A stretch of 11,502 nt of DNA, from the NCBI GenBank assembly GCA_003501385.1, contig DNPN01000133.1, forward strand, positions 1 through 11,502, written 5' to 3'. This document shows, one piece after another, positions 1 to 6,269 of the stretch (within the stretch, counting starts at the first letter, position 1; each line of letters opens with the position of its first letter). Position numbers and translations under genes: made by a program. The notes beneath the pieces were generated by a model, which was given only the letters and a program-made list of their open reading frames with translations, ran no database searches and was not told where the DNA came from. The stretch is from Rhizobium sp. Its GTDB lineage: Bacteria; Pseudomonadota; Alphaproteobacteria; Rhizobiales; Rhizobiaceae.

Positions 1-2
1 TC

Positions 3-521
3 TCCGGCAAACCCGGAGCGGTTCAAACCCCAAGAGTCAGCTTTATAGAAGATTGGATTAGACCAGAACTCAACATCTTGCACCGGCCGGACGTCATTGC
101 CAATCGCAAACAATTTGGCCATTGGGAATGCGATTTGATCCAGTTTCGGAAGAAGTTCGGAAAGGCAAATGTGACATCGCTCGTTGAGCGGGTCAGCCGC
201 TTTGCAATCTTTCTACGCAACAACGACCGACAGTCCCGACCGGTCATGGATGGCCTTGTTCGTGCCCTTCAAGCCCTGCCCCACCTCGCCCGCCGGTCGA
301 TCACGTTCGACCTCGGAACCGAATTCACGGATTGGCCATATCTTCAGACAAGCATCGGGACGCAAACGTGGTTCTGTGATCCACAATCACCCTGGCAAAA
401 AGGTACCGTTGAGAACACCAACCGTCGGGTGAGGAAATGGCTTGGAACATTCTATTTCCAATGCAACACAGGCACGCTTTACTGTGGCACGGCCTGTGTT
501 GGCTTTTTCATTGAAAACTAG
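3..521 (+). pseudogene. IS30-family transposase remnant (N-terminus outside window, C-terminus lost)
   Basis: The frame is open from base 3 and encodes the catalytic half of an IS30-type DDE transposase, the enzyme that cuts and rejoins the ends of its insertion sequence. Numbering from the TTG at 78, the signature segments are FGHWECDL (D19), TFDLGTEF (D78) and DPQSPWQKGTVENTN (E112). All three catalytic acidic residues are therefore present. The usual IS30 start of this region, a basic linker before GHWE-DL, is also visible upstream of 78. Family similarity stops abruptly after RRVRKWL, near base 443. The last 25 codons (GTFYFQCN...) look like unrelated sequence read through to a chance TAG at 519-521. 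Roughly the last 60-70 residues of a normal IS30 protein are missing, so it is probably inactive. The upstream part and the left inverted repeat lie outside the window. Confidence 0.85.
464..508 (+). terminator. Rho-independent terminator-like hairpin with T tract
   Basis: A perfect 10-bp inverted repeat, CAACACAGGC (464-473) and GCCTGTGTTG (492-501), encloses an 18-nt loop. It is followed by GC and five T residues (504-508), so it reads as an intrinsic terminator on the plus strand. It lies inside the foreign tail of the transposase remnant and only 17 bp beyond the stop of the converging allE-like gene. On the minus strand the stem has no T tract after it, so a role for allE would have to be as an RNA 3'-end stem only. 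Confidence 0.6.
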
Positions 522-1339
522 AGAAGTCGTGCGTGGCGATTAACATCCTTGTACAGCAAATAGCGGAAGCGCCCAGGCCCACCAGCATAACAAGCCTGTG
601 GGCAAAACGCGCGTAGCCACATGAAGTCACCGGCTTCCACCTCAACCCAGTCTTCATTCAAGCGGTAGACGGCTTTGCCCTCCAACACATAAAGACCATG
701 TTCCATCACATGTGTTTCCATAAATGGAATGATGCCACCGGGCTGGAAGGTGACGATATTCAAATGAAAGTCATAACGAATATCATTGGGGTCGATAAAG
801 CGGGTGGTTCCCCAAGCGCCGTTGGTGTCGGGCATCATGGTTATGTCATGCTCATCTTCGTGGGTGAAGATGGCGGGTGGTGCCTCCAAGCCGTCAACCG
901 GCTGAAATGCTTTACGCACCCAATGAAATTTTGCCGGTTGTTCCGCCGCGTTGCGAATCTGCCAATTGCTCCCCGCAGGCAAGAAGGCGAAAGAGCCAGC
1001 GCGCAGCGCGTGGCCCCTGCCCTCTAGCGTCACGGTGATCGATCCTTCGACCACAAAGATCGCGGCTTGTGCTCTCACATCAGGTTCGGGTTTGTCGCTT
1101 CCGCCACCTGGCTCGACCTGCACGATGTATTGGGAGAATGTCTCGGAAAAACCTGTCATCGGCCGTGCGATGATCCAGGTTTTGGTGTTTTCCCAGTGTG
1201 GCAAAAGGCTGGTGACGATGTCACTCATCACACCTTTCGGGATAACTGCATAGGCGGTGGTAAACACCGCTTTTCCGGAAAGAAGCTGGGTTTGAGGCGG
1301 TAAGCCTCCAAAGGCGGTGTAATAGCTGTTCTGGCTCAT
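518..1339 (-). CDS. allE: (S)-ureidoglycine aminohydrolase, bicupin (AllE-like)
   Basis: The predicted enzyme removes ammonia from (S)-ureidoglycine to give (S)-ureidoglycolate, a late step of allantoin (purine) nitrogen recovery. It is usually manganese-dependent and cytosolic. The 273-residue protein has two cupin domains, about residues 60-135 and 190-262. The C-terminal one carries the metal set of the family, ETHVMEHG (E208, H210, H214) and Q248 in CPQACY. The +2, +6, +40 spacing equals that of the plant enzyme (E235/H237/H241/Q275) as I recall it. Y260 and K264 in RYLLYKDVNR also match conserved positions. The start is ATG at 1339; a GTG directly before it (1342) is an alternative, and no strong ribosome site is visible. 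No allantoinase, allantoate hydrolase or transporter gene lies nearby. It is downstream of, and co-directional with, the Lrp-type gene, 162 bp away, with its own putative control region. Confidence 0.85.
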   Translation of the reverse strand: MSQNSYYTAFGGLPPQTQLLSGKAVFTTAYAVIPKGVMSDIVTSLLPHWENTKTWIIARPMTGFSETFSQYIVQVEPGGGSDKPEPDVRAQAAIFVVEGSITVTLEGRGHALRAGSFAFLPAGSNWQIRNAAEQPAKFHWVRKAFQPVDGLEAPPAIFTHEDEHDITMMPDTNGAWGTTRFIDPNDIRYDFHLNIVTFQPGGIIPFMETHVMEHGLYVLEGKAVYRLNEDWVEVEAGDFMWLRAFCPQACYAGGPGRFRYLLYKDVNRHARLL

Positions 1340-1349
1340 CACTCATGTC

Positions 1350-1392
1350 CCGTATTTCGAATACAGCTTCCGTATTACGGCATAAATGTCAA
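1350..1392 (-). promoter_or_regulatory. Candidate operator/promoter region of allE-like gene
   Basis: Just upstream of the allE-like gene lie two symmetric motifs: GTATT-tcg-AATAC (1352-1364) and CCGTA-t-TACGG (1370-1380). The heptamer CCGTATT occurs at 1350-1356 and again at 1370-1376, exactly 20 bp or about two helical turns apart. On the minus strand a TTGACA (1387-1392) lies immediately upstream, so the second palindrome sits in the position of a promoter spacer. I cannot identify a convincing -10 box at normal spacing. A protein binding site, possibly for the adjacent Lrp-type regulator, is an inference. Confidence 0.4.
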
Positions 1393-1444
1393 AACAGGAA
1401 TCCGTGGGAGAAGAGATTTTATCTTCAAACTCCGGCTTGCGCTA

Positions 1445-1494
1445 AGAGCACTTCCGAACGCAAAACCGCGATGCACTTTTGCTGGAAATGCTCT
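1445..1494. repeat. Rhizobial-type palindromic intergenic repeat (RIME-like)
   Basis: A nested near-perfect palindrome fills most of the gap between the Lrp-type and allE-like genes. The outer arms are AGAGCAcTTCC (1445-1455) and GGAAaTGCTCT (1484-1494). The inner arms are GCAAAA (1460-1465) and TTTTGC (1477-1482). The wording (AGAGCA...TTTTGCTGGAAATGCTCT) resembles extragenic palindromes very common in Rhizobium/Agrobacterium genomes. It starts 8 bp after the stop codon of the regulator and would form a stable stem in the transcript, possibly protecting or separating the two messages. Confidence 0.65.
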
Positions 1495-1501
1495 AAAACC
1501 C

Positions 1502-1969
1502 TCATTTGGCCATGGGAACGAAGAGGCTGAGTTTGACATCGCGAAGAACAACATTGGTGTGCATGCGTCGAATTTGTGGATTTTCTGCCATGAGCACGGC
1601 GGCGATATCATCGTAATGCTCGACATCTCTTGCCGTGACAATCGCGATGAGATCGACCTGCCCTGTAACATAGTAGACCTGCTGTATGTGATCCTGCTTG
1701 TCTGCCCAGGTCCTAAATCGTGCCAAGGCATCGTAATTGTCGCGCTCGATTTCCATACCGACAATGAACACCATGGGATGCCCCGTGGCCTTTCTGTCGA
1801 CGATAGCGACTTCCGCTTTGATGATGCAATCTTCGCGCAACCGTTTTAGGCGTCTTTGTACCGCAGAGGCGGAAAGGCCGATTTCTTCGGCGATGGCTTC
1901 CGCCTTGATCTGGCAGTTGCGCTGGATGATGTCTATGATTTGACGATCAAACCGGTCCAGTTGTTCCAT
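1502..1969 (-). CDS. Lrp/AsnC-family transcriptional regulator
   Basis: This 155-residue protein has the length and architecture of the Lrp/AsnC 'feast/famine' regulators, which bind DNA as dimers and higher oligomers and usually respond to an amino acid. Residues 1-60 form the AsnC-type winged helix: LDRFDRQIIDIIQRN, then GLSASAVQRRLKRLRE as recognition region. Residues 65-150 form the RAM ligand-binding domain, with VYYVTGQVDLIAIV as the conserved central strand-turn. The ATG at 1969 is preceded by an AAAGGA ribosome site. It is divergent from the amino-acid ABC transporter operon, with a 161-bp shared control region. That arrangement, known for many Lrp-type local regulators, suggests that it controls the transporter and perhaps the allE-like gene downstream. 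The effector cannot be read from the sequence. Confidence 0.92.
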   Translation of the reverse strand: MEQLDRFDRQIIDIIQRNCQIKAEAIAEEIGLSASAVQRRLKRLREDCIIKAEVAIVDRKATGHPMVFIVGMEIERDNYDALARFRTWADKQDHIQQVYYVTGQVDLIAIVTARDVEHYDDIAAVLMAENPQIRRMHTNVVLRDVKLSLFVPMAK

Positions 1970-2040
1970 GCCGTTTCCTTTGCTGATCTTTGGATAACGG
2001 TCATCTTTTTTATCAGAGAGGCCGCATTGGCAATATTTTT

Positions 2041-2069
2041 TTGCATAATTTGTGCAGTAAAGCGATAAA
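2041..2069 (+). promoter_or_regulatory. Putative promoter with overlapping 15-bp dyad (possible Lrp-type site)
   Basis: TTGCAT (2041-2046), a 17-bp spacer and GATAAA (2064-2069) make a reasonable sigma70-like promoter for the ABC operon. It would start transcription near 2076, which argues against any start codon upstream of that. The -35 box overlaps the imperfect palindrome TGCATAATTTGTGCA (2042-2056), in which six of seven pairs match around a central T. Fifteen-bp AT-rich dyads are the usual site format for Lrp/AsnC proteins, so binding by the divergent regulator is plausible but inferred. Confidence 0.4.
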
Positions 2070-2130
2070 TTGCGGGTATTTTCTGCGAGTAACAGCCAGT
2101 ATGGTGCGAAATTATGACAAACTGGACCCG

Positions 2131-2913
2131 ATGATGACAGACAATGCGCTTAGCGCCCTTCAGGTGGAAAACATCCACAAAAGCTTCGGCGTGCATGAGG
2201 TCCTCAAAGGCGTTTCTGTCTCAGCCAAAAAGGGCGATGTTATTTCCATTATTGGTTCTTCCGGATCTGGAAAAAGCACATTTTTGCGCTGCATCAATTT
2301 TTTGGAAATGCCGGATCGCGGCCGTGTGATTGTAGCGGGTGAAGAAATTGCCATGAAGACCGTGCGTGGCGGCCAACTGCGCCCCGTGAGTCAACGCCAG
2401 ATCGAGCGGGTTCGCACAGGTCTTGGCATGGTGTTTCAGAGCTTCAATCTCTGGGCCCATCGCACAGTTCTAGAAAATGTTATAGAAGCGCCAGTGCATG
2501 TGATGGGCGTTAAACGGGCAGAAGCAATCGAAAAGGCGGAAGCACTGCTGCACAAGGTTGGCCTCTTTGATAAGCGTGATGCCTATCCCGCGTTTTTATC
2601 TGGCGGCCAACAGCAGCGCGCGGCGATTGCCCGCGCCCTCTGCGTTGAGCCTGCCGTGATGCTGTTTGATGAGCCGACCTCGGCCTTGGACCCGGAACTG
2701 GTTGGTGAAGTTCTCAAGGTTATCCGTGATCTTGCAGAAGAAGGCCGCACGATGTTGCTGGTAACCCACGAAATGCGCTTTGCCCGCGACGTTTCCAGCC
2801 ATGTCATGTTTTTGCATCAGGGTCGGGTGGAAGAAGAAGGAACGCCAGAGAGTGTCTTTGGCAACCCAACCAGCGCGCGCTGCCGTGAGTTTATCGGTGC
2901 TTTGGTGGATTAG
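2131..2913 (+). CDS. Polar amino acid ABC transporter ATP-binding protein (HisP/OccP type)
   Basis: This is the energy-coupling ATPase of a polar-amino-acid importer, acting as a dimer on the cytoplasmic face of the two permeases encoded downstream. In the 260-residue reading from ATG 2131 it shows Walker A GSSGSGKST (42-50), the signature LSGGQQQR (from 156), Walker B VMLFDEPTSALD (from 176) and the switch histidine in LLVTHEMRFA. The text NLWAHRTVLENVIEAPVHV after the Q-loop is typical of the HisP/OccP subgroup that works with basic amino acids and opines. The frame is open further upstream (ATG at 2101 and at 1990), but the family's usual N-terminus and the putative promoter favour 2131 or 2134. 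It is the first gene of an operon whose next member starts 50 bp downstream. Confidence 0.93.
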   Translation: MMTDNALSALQVENIHKSFGVHEVLKGVSVSAKKGDVISIIGSSGSGKSTFLRCINFLEMPDRGRVIVAGEEIAMKTVRGGQLRPVSQRQIERVRTGLGMVFQSFNLWAHRTVLENVIEAPVHVMGVKRAEAIEKAEALLHKVGLFDKRDAYPAFLSGGQQQRAAIARALCVEPAVMLFDEPTSALDPELVGEVLKVIRDLAEEGRTMLLVTHEMRFARDVSSHVMFLHQGRVEEEGTPESVFGNPTSARCREFIGALVD

Positions 2914-2963
2914 CCCCTACCCTCGAATGAGTTTCGCTTATAACCCTCAATAGGAGACAGTTC

Positions 2964-3734
2964 ATGAAATTTATCTCGATGCTTTTGGCCGGAGCGGCTT
3001 TTGCTGCTTCTGCTGTTGTTGCCCAGGCCGAAGTCCGCTTTGGTATCATGAATGAGTCCTACCCTCCCTTCTTTGCCAAGGATGCCAGCGGCAAATGGCA
3101 AGGCTGGGAAATTGATATGATGGACGCGGTTTGCGCCGAGATGAAGGAAAAATGCTCAATTGTGGAGCTTTCCTGGGATGGTTTGATCCCTGCCCTGAAC
3201 GCCAAAAAATTTGACGTGATCTGGTCTTCGATGTCCAAGACTTCTGAGCGCTTGAAGGTGATTGACTTCACTGACAAATATTACAACACACCGAGCAAGC
3301 TTATTGGCGCGAGTGATACCAAGCCGGGTGCCACTGCTTTGAGCGTCAAGGGCAAAACCATCGGCATTCAGGTCTCGACCGTTCAGTCGGATTATTACAA
3401 GAAATATTTCTCAAAGGATGCCAGCGAGAAGACCTATCAGACGCTAGATGAAGCCTTTCAGGATCTGGCCGCTGGCCGCATCGACTACGTGTTTGGTGAC
3501 TCCATTGCTCTGGATGCCTTCTTGAAAAGTGACACGGGCAAAAACTGTTGCGCCGACATGGGTGATGTTGCCGATGATCCGGACGTTCTCGGTGCTGGCG
3601 TCAGCGGCGGATTGCGCAAGGACGATGTTGCCCTGAAGGCCAAGCTCAATGCCGCCATTGCTGCGGTGCGGGCCAGCGGCAAATATGATGAGATCAGCAA
3701 GAAGTACTTCTCCTTCAACATTTACGGTAAGTAA
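2964..3734 (+). CDS. Periplasmic amino acid-binding protein of ABC importer (LAO/HisJ-like)
   Basis: This 256-residue protein of the SBP_bac_3 family captures an amino acid in the periplasm and delivers it to the permease pair. Residues 1-22 form a Sec signal peptide ending AQA. The rest aligns well from memory with enteric LAO/HisJ, including C57/C64 and the C-terminus ISKKYFSFNIYGK. Residues that hold the alpha-amino and carboxyl groups seem kept: R96 (SERLKVIDFTD), T139 (QVSTVQ) and D179 (VFGDS). Y33 is kept, and the aromatic stacking position is W71 (SWDGLIP) where LAO has Phe. The LAO aspartate that contacts the basic side chain (D11, in GTDTTY) has no clear equivalent: the segment reads GIMNESY with one extra residue. 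The ligand is therefore probably not plain lysine or arginine. AGGAG precedes the ATG. Confidence 0.92.
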   Translation: MKFISMLLAGAAFAASAVVAQAEVRFGIMNESYPPFFAKDASGKWQGWEIDMMDAVCAEMKEKCSIVELSWDGLIPALNAKKFDVIWSSMSKTSERLKVIDFTDKYYNTPSKLIGASDTKPGATALSVKGKTIGIQVSTVQSDYYKKYFSKDASEKTYQTLDEAFQDLAAGRIDYVFGDSIALDAFLKSDTGKNCCADMGDVADDPDVLGAGVSGGLRKDDVALKAKLNAAIAAVRASGKYDEISKKYFSFNIYGK

Positions 3735-3757
3735 GTCAGAACGGATCGTTGAACGAT

Positions 3758-4480
3758 ATGGCAAGCACGCAGAGCCTTCTTGAGCTGCTCTCCCCCTATC
3801 CTCCGGGATGGGGGGGAACTTTGCTGGTTGGAGCTTTGGCAACGCTTGCCATTTCCGCTGGTGCTTTTCTGATAGGCCTGTTGATTGGCATTGCGGGTGC
3901 GCTGGGCAAACTGTCCGGTCACCGTTTGTTGAAAGGTGGGTTGAACCTTTACACAACGGCAATTCGTGCTGTGCCGGAACTGATCCTGATTGTTGGCCTT
4001 TATTATGCCGGAACGGACGGCTTGAACCGATTGTTGCTAGCCTTTGATCTGCCGCAGATCGAGGTCAATGGCTTTGTGGCGGCCGTTACGGTTTTGGGCT
4101 TTGTGCAAGGTGCTTATGCTACTGAAATATTGCGGGGTGCTATTCTTGCAATTCCGCTTGGACAGATCGAGGCCGCAAAAGCCTTTGGCATGTCGCCATT
4201 TTTGCTCTTTCGCCGAGTGATTCTGCCAGCACTCTTGCCCAACGCCCTGCCCGGCATGGCCAATTTGTGGATGGCGGTGACGAAAGACAGCGCGCTTGTT
4301 GCGGTTGTTGGTTATCAGGAACTCGCCCTTGCCACCCGTCTGGCCGGGGCCAGTACCAAGCATTATTTTCTATTTTTCTTTGCCACGGCCTGTATCTATC
4401 TGGTGATCAGTCTCGGTTCCAATCTTGTGTTCATGCTGATCGAGCGCCGGGTTCGGCGTGGCCAGCCTAAGCTGGCATAG
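3758..4480 (+). CDS. Amino acid ABC transporter permease (HisQ-type)
   Basis: This is one of the two inner-membrane permease subunits of the polar-amino-acid importer (BPD_transp_1, HisM/HisQ/GltK group). The 240-residue protein has about five hydrophobic segments, with TAIRAVPELILIVGLYY typical of HisQ. The cytoplasmic EAA loop that docks on the ATPase reads EILRGAILAIPLGQIEAAKAFGMSP. I chose ATG 3758; TTG at 3749 (three codons earlier) is possible, with a GGA at 3743-3745 as a weak ribosome site in either case. It lies 23 bp after the binding-protein gene and 10 bp before the second permease, so the three are co-transcribed. Confidence 0.92.
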   Translation: MASTQSLLELLSPYPPGWGGTLLVGALATLAISAGAFLIGLLIGIAGALGKLSGHRLLKGGLNLYTTAIRAVPELILIVGLYYAGTDGLNRLLLAFDLPQIEVNGFVAAVTVLGFVQGAYATEILRGAILAIPLGQIEAAKAFGMSPFLLFRRVILPALLPNALPGMANLWMAVTKDSALVAVVGYQELALATRLAGASTKHYFLFFFATACIYLVISLGSNLVFMLIERRVRRGQPKLA

Positions 4481-4490
4481 GGAAGCCGTG

Positions 4491-5180
4491 ATGAACTTTT
4501 CATGGATCTCCACCTATTGGCCGCTTCTGCTATCCGGTGCCTGGCAAACGGTGGCACTTTTGGTTTTGTCTGTGGTGTTTGGATTTGTCATCGCGATTGG
4601 TTTGGCGTTCGCACAGTTGAGCGGCGGAACCATCACACGCTGGCTTGCAAAATCCTTCTGCACGTTTTTTCGCGGCACACCGCTGCTGATCCAGCTGTGG
4701 CTGCTCTATTATGGCGTGGGGTCTTTGCTGCCGATGATACCGGGTATTCGCCACAGCATGTTTTGGCCAATCCTGCGGGAAGGCTTCTTTTTTGCTGTGG
4801 TCAGTTTTACGCTGAACTACGCGGCTTACGAGGCGGAAGTCTTGCGCGGTGCTTTGCTGGCCGTGCCGAAGGGCGAGCTTGAGGCGGGTCGGGCTTTCGG
4901 TATGAGCCGCTTTACGCTGATCCGGCGTATCTGGTTGCCGCGGGCCATTCGGATTGCGCTGCCCACAATTGCTGGTGAGGTGGTGATGCAGCTGAAATCC
5001 ACCCCACTCGCCTTCACTGTCACGGTGATGGATCTCTATGCGGTGGCTTACAAGGTTCGGCAGGATACTTTGCTGGTCTATGAGCCACTGATTGTTGTGA
5101 CGGTCTTCTATCTCATTTTGACTGCCCTGATTGCCCGCGCGTTTCACGTTGTAGAAGCGCAGATTCCTTTGCGCCGATAA
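4491..5180 (+). CDS. Amino acid ABC transporter permease (HisM-type)
   Basis: This is the second permease of the importer, predicted to pair with the HisQ-type subunit. It has 229 residues with the family hallmark FFRGTPLLIQLWLLYYG in the first third. The EAA loop is EVLRGALLAVPKGELEAGRAFGMSR, followed by the conserved IRIALPTIAGEVVMQLKSTPLA. The ATG at 4491 is preceded by GGGAAG at good distance. A GTG at 4458 would overlap the preceding gene and has no ribosome site, so I reject it. The gene follows the HisQ-type stop by 10 bp and precedes the methyltransferase by 20 bp, which places all five genes in one unit. Confidence 0.92.
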   Translation: MNFSWISTYWPLLLSGAWQTVALLVLSVVFGFVIAIGLAFAQLSGGTITRWLAKSFCTFFRGTPLLIQLWLLYYGVGSLLPMIPGIRHSMFWPILREGFFFAVVSFTLNYAAYEAEVLRGALLAVPKGELEAGRAFGMSRFTLIRRIWLPRAIRIALPTIAGEVVMQLKSTPLAFTVTVMDLYAVAYKVRQDTLLVYEPLIVVTVFYLILTALIARAFHVVEAQIPLRR

Positions 5181-5200
5181 AGAAGAAACAGGATAATGCT

Positions 5201-6109
5201 ATGACGACACTTCGAATACTGGACGGCGGCATGAGCCGTGAACTGTTGCGGCTTGGTGCTGAATTGAAGCAGCCGGAATGGTCGGCGCTGGCTCTGATCA
5301 ATGCGCCGGATATTGTCCGTCAGGTTCATTCGGAATTCATTGCGGCGGGGGCCGATGTTGTTACGACCAACAGCTACGCGCTTGTGCCGTTTCACATCGG
5401 TGAAGAGCGGTTTCAGCAGGACGGCCCTGCCCTGATTTCGCGTTCTGGCCGCTTGGCGCGCGAAGCGGCAGATGCCTCTGGCCGGACTGTCACAGTTGCG
5501 GGTTCTCTGCCGCCGATTTTTGGCTCTTATGAGCCGCAGAATTTTGACCCCACCCGTGTGCAAGACTATCTGTCTGTGCTGGTAGAAGGCTTGGTGCCCT
5601 TCATTGATGTCTGGCTTGGTGAAACGCTGAGCCTGATTGCCGAGGCCGAAGCCGTGCGGGTTGCTGTTGCGAAGACAGACAAGCCATTCTGGATTTCGTT
5701 TACGCTGGCCGATGATGATGTGCAGGTGAAGGGCGCGCAACCGAAACTGCGCTCGGGCGAGTTGGTCGAGGACGCTGCAATCTGGGCAGCCCACTCTGGG
5801 GCTTCCGCTTTGCTGTTCAACTGCAGCAAACCTGAGGTCATGCGTTTAGCGGTTGAGACGGCATCACGTGTTTTCAAGGAAAAAGATGTTTCCCTCGAAA
5901 TCGGCGTCTATGCCAATGCGTTCGAGGGTGAGCAAGGTGATTCTGCCGCCAATGAAGGCTTGCATGGCACCCGTGCCGACTTGACCGATGATGCCTACTC
6001 GCAGTTTGCCTGCAGTTGGGCGGAAGCAGGTGCAACCATGATTGGTGGTTGCTGTGGCATTGGGGCTGCGCATATTCATCAGGTTGCCAAGGTTTTGCAC
6101 GCCCGTTGA
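5201..6109 (+). CDS. mmuM: Homocysteine S-methyltransferase (MmuM-like)
   Basis: The 302-residue protein belongs to the zinc-dependent homocysteine methyltransferase family (Pfam S-methyl_trans). Its single-domain members, such as E. coli MmuM, move a methyl group from S-methylmethionine or S-adenosylmethionine to homocysteine, producing methionine. The N-terminus LDGGMSRELLRLGAEL is the family's first barrel strand (usually LDGG-GTEL). The three zinc cysteines are C208 in LLFNCSKPE and C284/C285 in MIGGCCGIG. Length equals MmuM, and there is no cobalamin or folate domain as in MetH. An AGGA (5189-5192) serves as ribosome site 8 bp before the ATG. It is the last gene of the transporter operon, 20 bp after the HisM-type permease, which hints that the imported compound is its methyl donor or a close relative. 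The exact substrate is inferred; other thiol or selenol acceptors are possible. Confidence 0.88.
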   Translation: MTTLRILDGGMSRELLRLGAELKQPEWSALALINAPDIVRQVHSEFIAAGADVVTTNSYALVPFHIGEERFQQDGPALISRSGRLAREAADASGRTVTVAGSLPPIFGSYEPQNFDPTRVQDYLSVLVEGLVPFIDVWLGETLSLIAEAEAVRVAVAKTDKPFWISFTLADDDVQVKGAQPKLRSGELVEDAAIWAAHSGASALLFNCSKPEVMRLAVETASRVFKEKDVSLEIGVYANAFEGEQGDSAANEGLHGTRADLTDDAYSQFACSWAEAGATMIGGCCGIGAAHIHQVAKVLHAR

Positions 6110-6119
6110 TTTTGATCGG

Positions 6120-6154
6120 CTCTCCGGGTGGCGCTGATGGCATGACCCGGAGAG
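6120..6154 (+). terminator. Terminator-like hairpin after mmuM
   Basis: CTCTCCGGGT (6120-6129) pairs perfectly with ACCCGGAGAG (6145-6154) around a 15-nt loop, 10 bp after the stop codon of the methyltransferase gene. No T tract follows, so it may act as an RNA 3'-end stem or need a factor. Its position between two converging operons supports a transcription-end role. Confidence 0.55.
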
Positions 6155-6168
6155 AGCACACCATTGCT

Positions 6169-6269
6169 AGAGTTTATCAGGGAAAAGTGGAATCCATTTT
6201 TCCCGAAAAGACAAACGAAAATAAAGAATTTTAGAGTCTGTCTGGTTCAATCTGAACCTGACAGACTCT
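6169..6269. repeat. Two-palindrome rhizobial intergenic mosaic element (RIME-like)
   Basis: About 100 bp contain two palindromes joined by an AT-rich linker. The first is GGGAAAA-g-TGG-aat-CCA-t-TTTTCCC (6180-6204). The second is AGAGTCTGTC (6233-6242) with GACAGACTCT (6260-6269), enclosing GGTTCA-atc-TGAACC. This layout and wording match my memory of RIME elements of rhizobia. The second palindrome overlaps the first two bases (in plus-strand order) of the FecCD permease stop codon. A related copy in inverted orientation is at 11449-11502. Confidence 0.7.

Noticed and set aside
1990..2130. Longer ABC ATPase starting at ATG 1990
   Set aside because: The added residues lack family similarity, and the putative promoter (2041-2069) lies inside this stretch.
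4530..5147. 205-codon minus-strand frame opposite the HisM-type permease
   Set aside because: Rich in Gln, His and Arg as expected for the antisense of a hydrophobic protein; no ribosome site and no recognisable domain.
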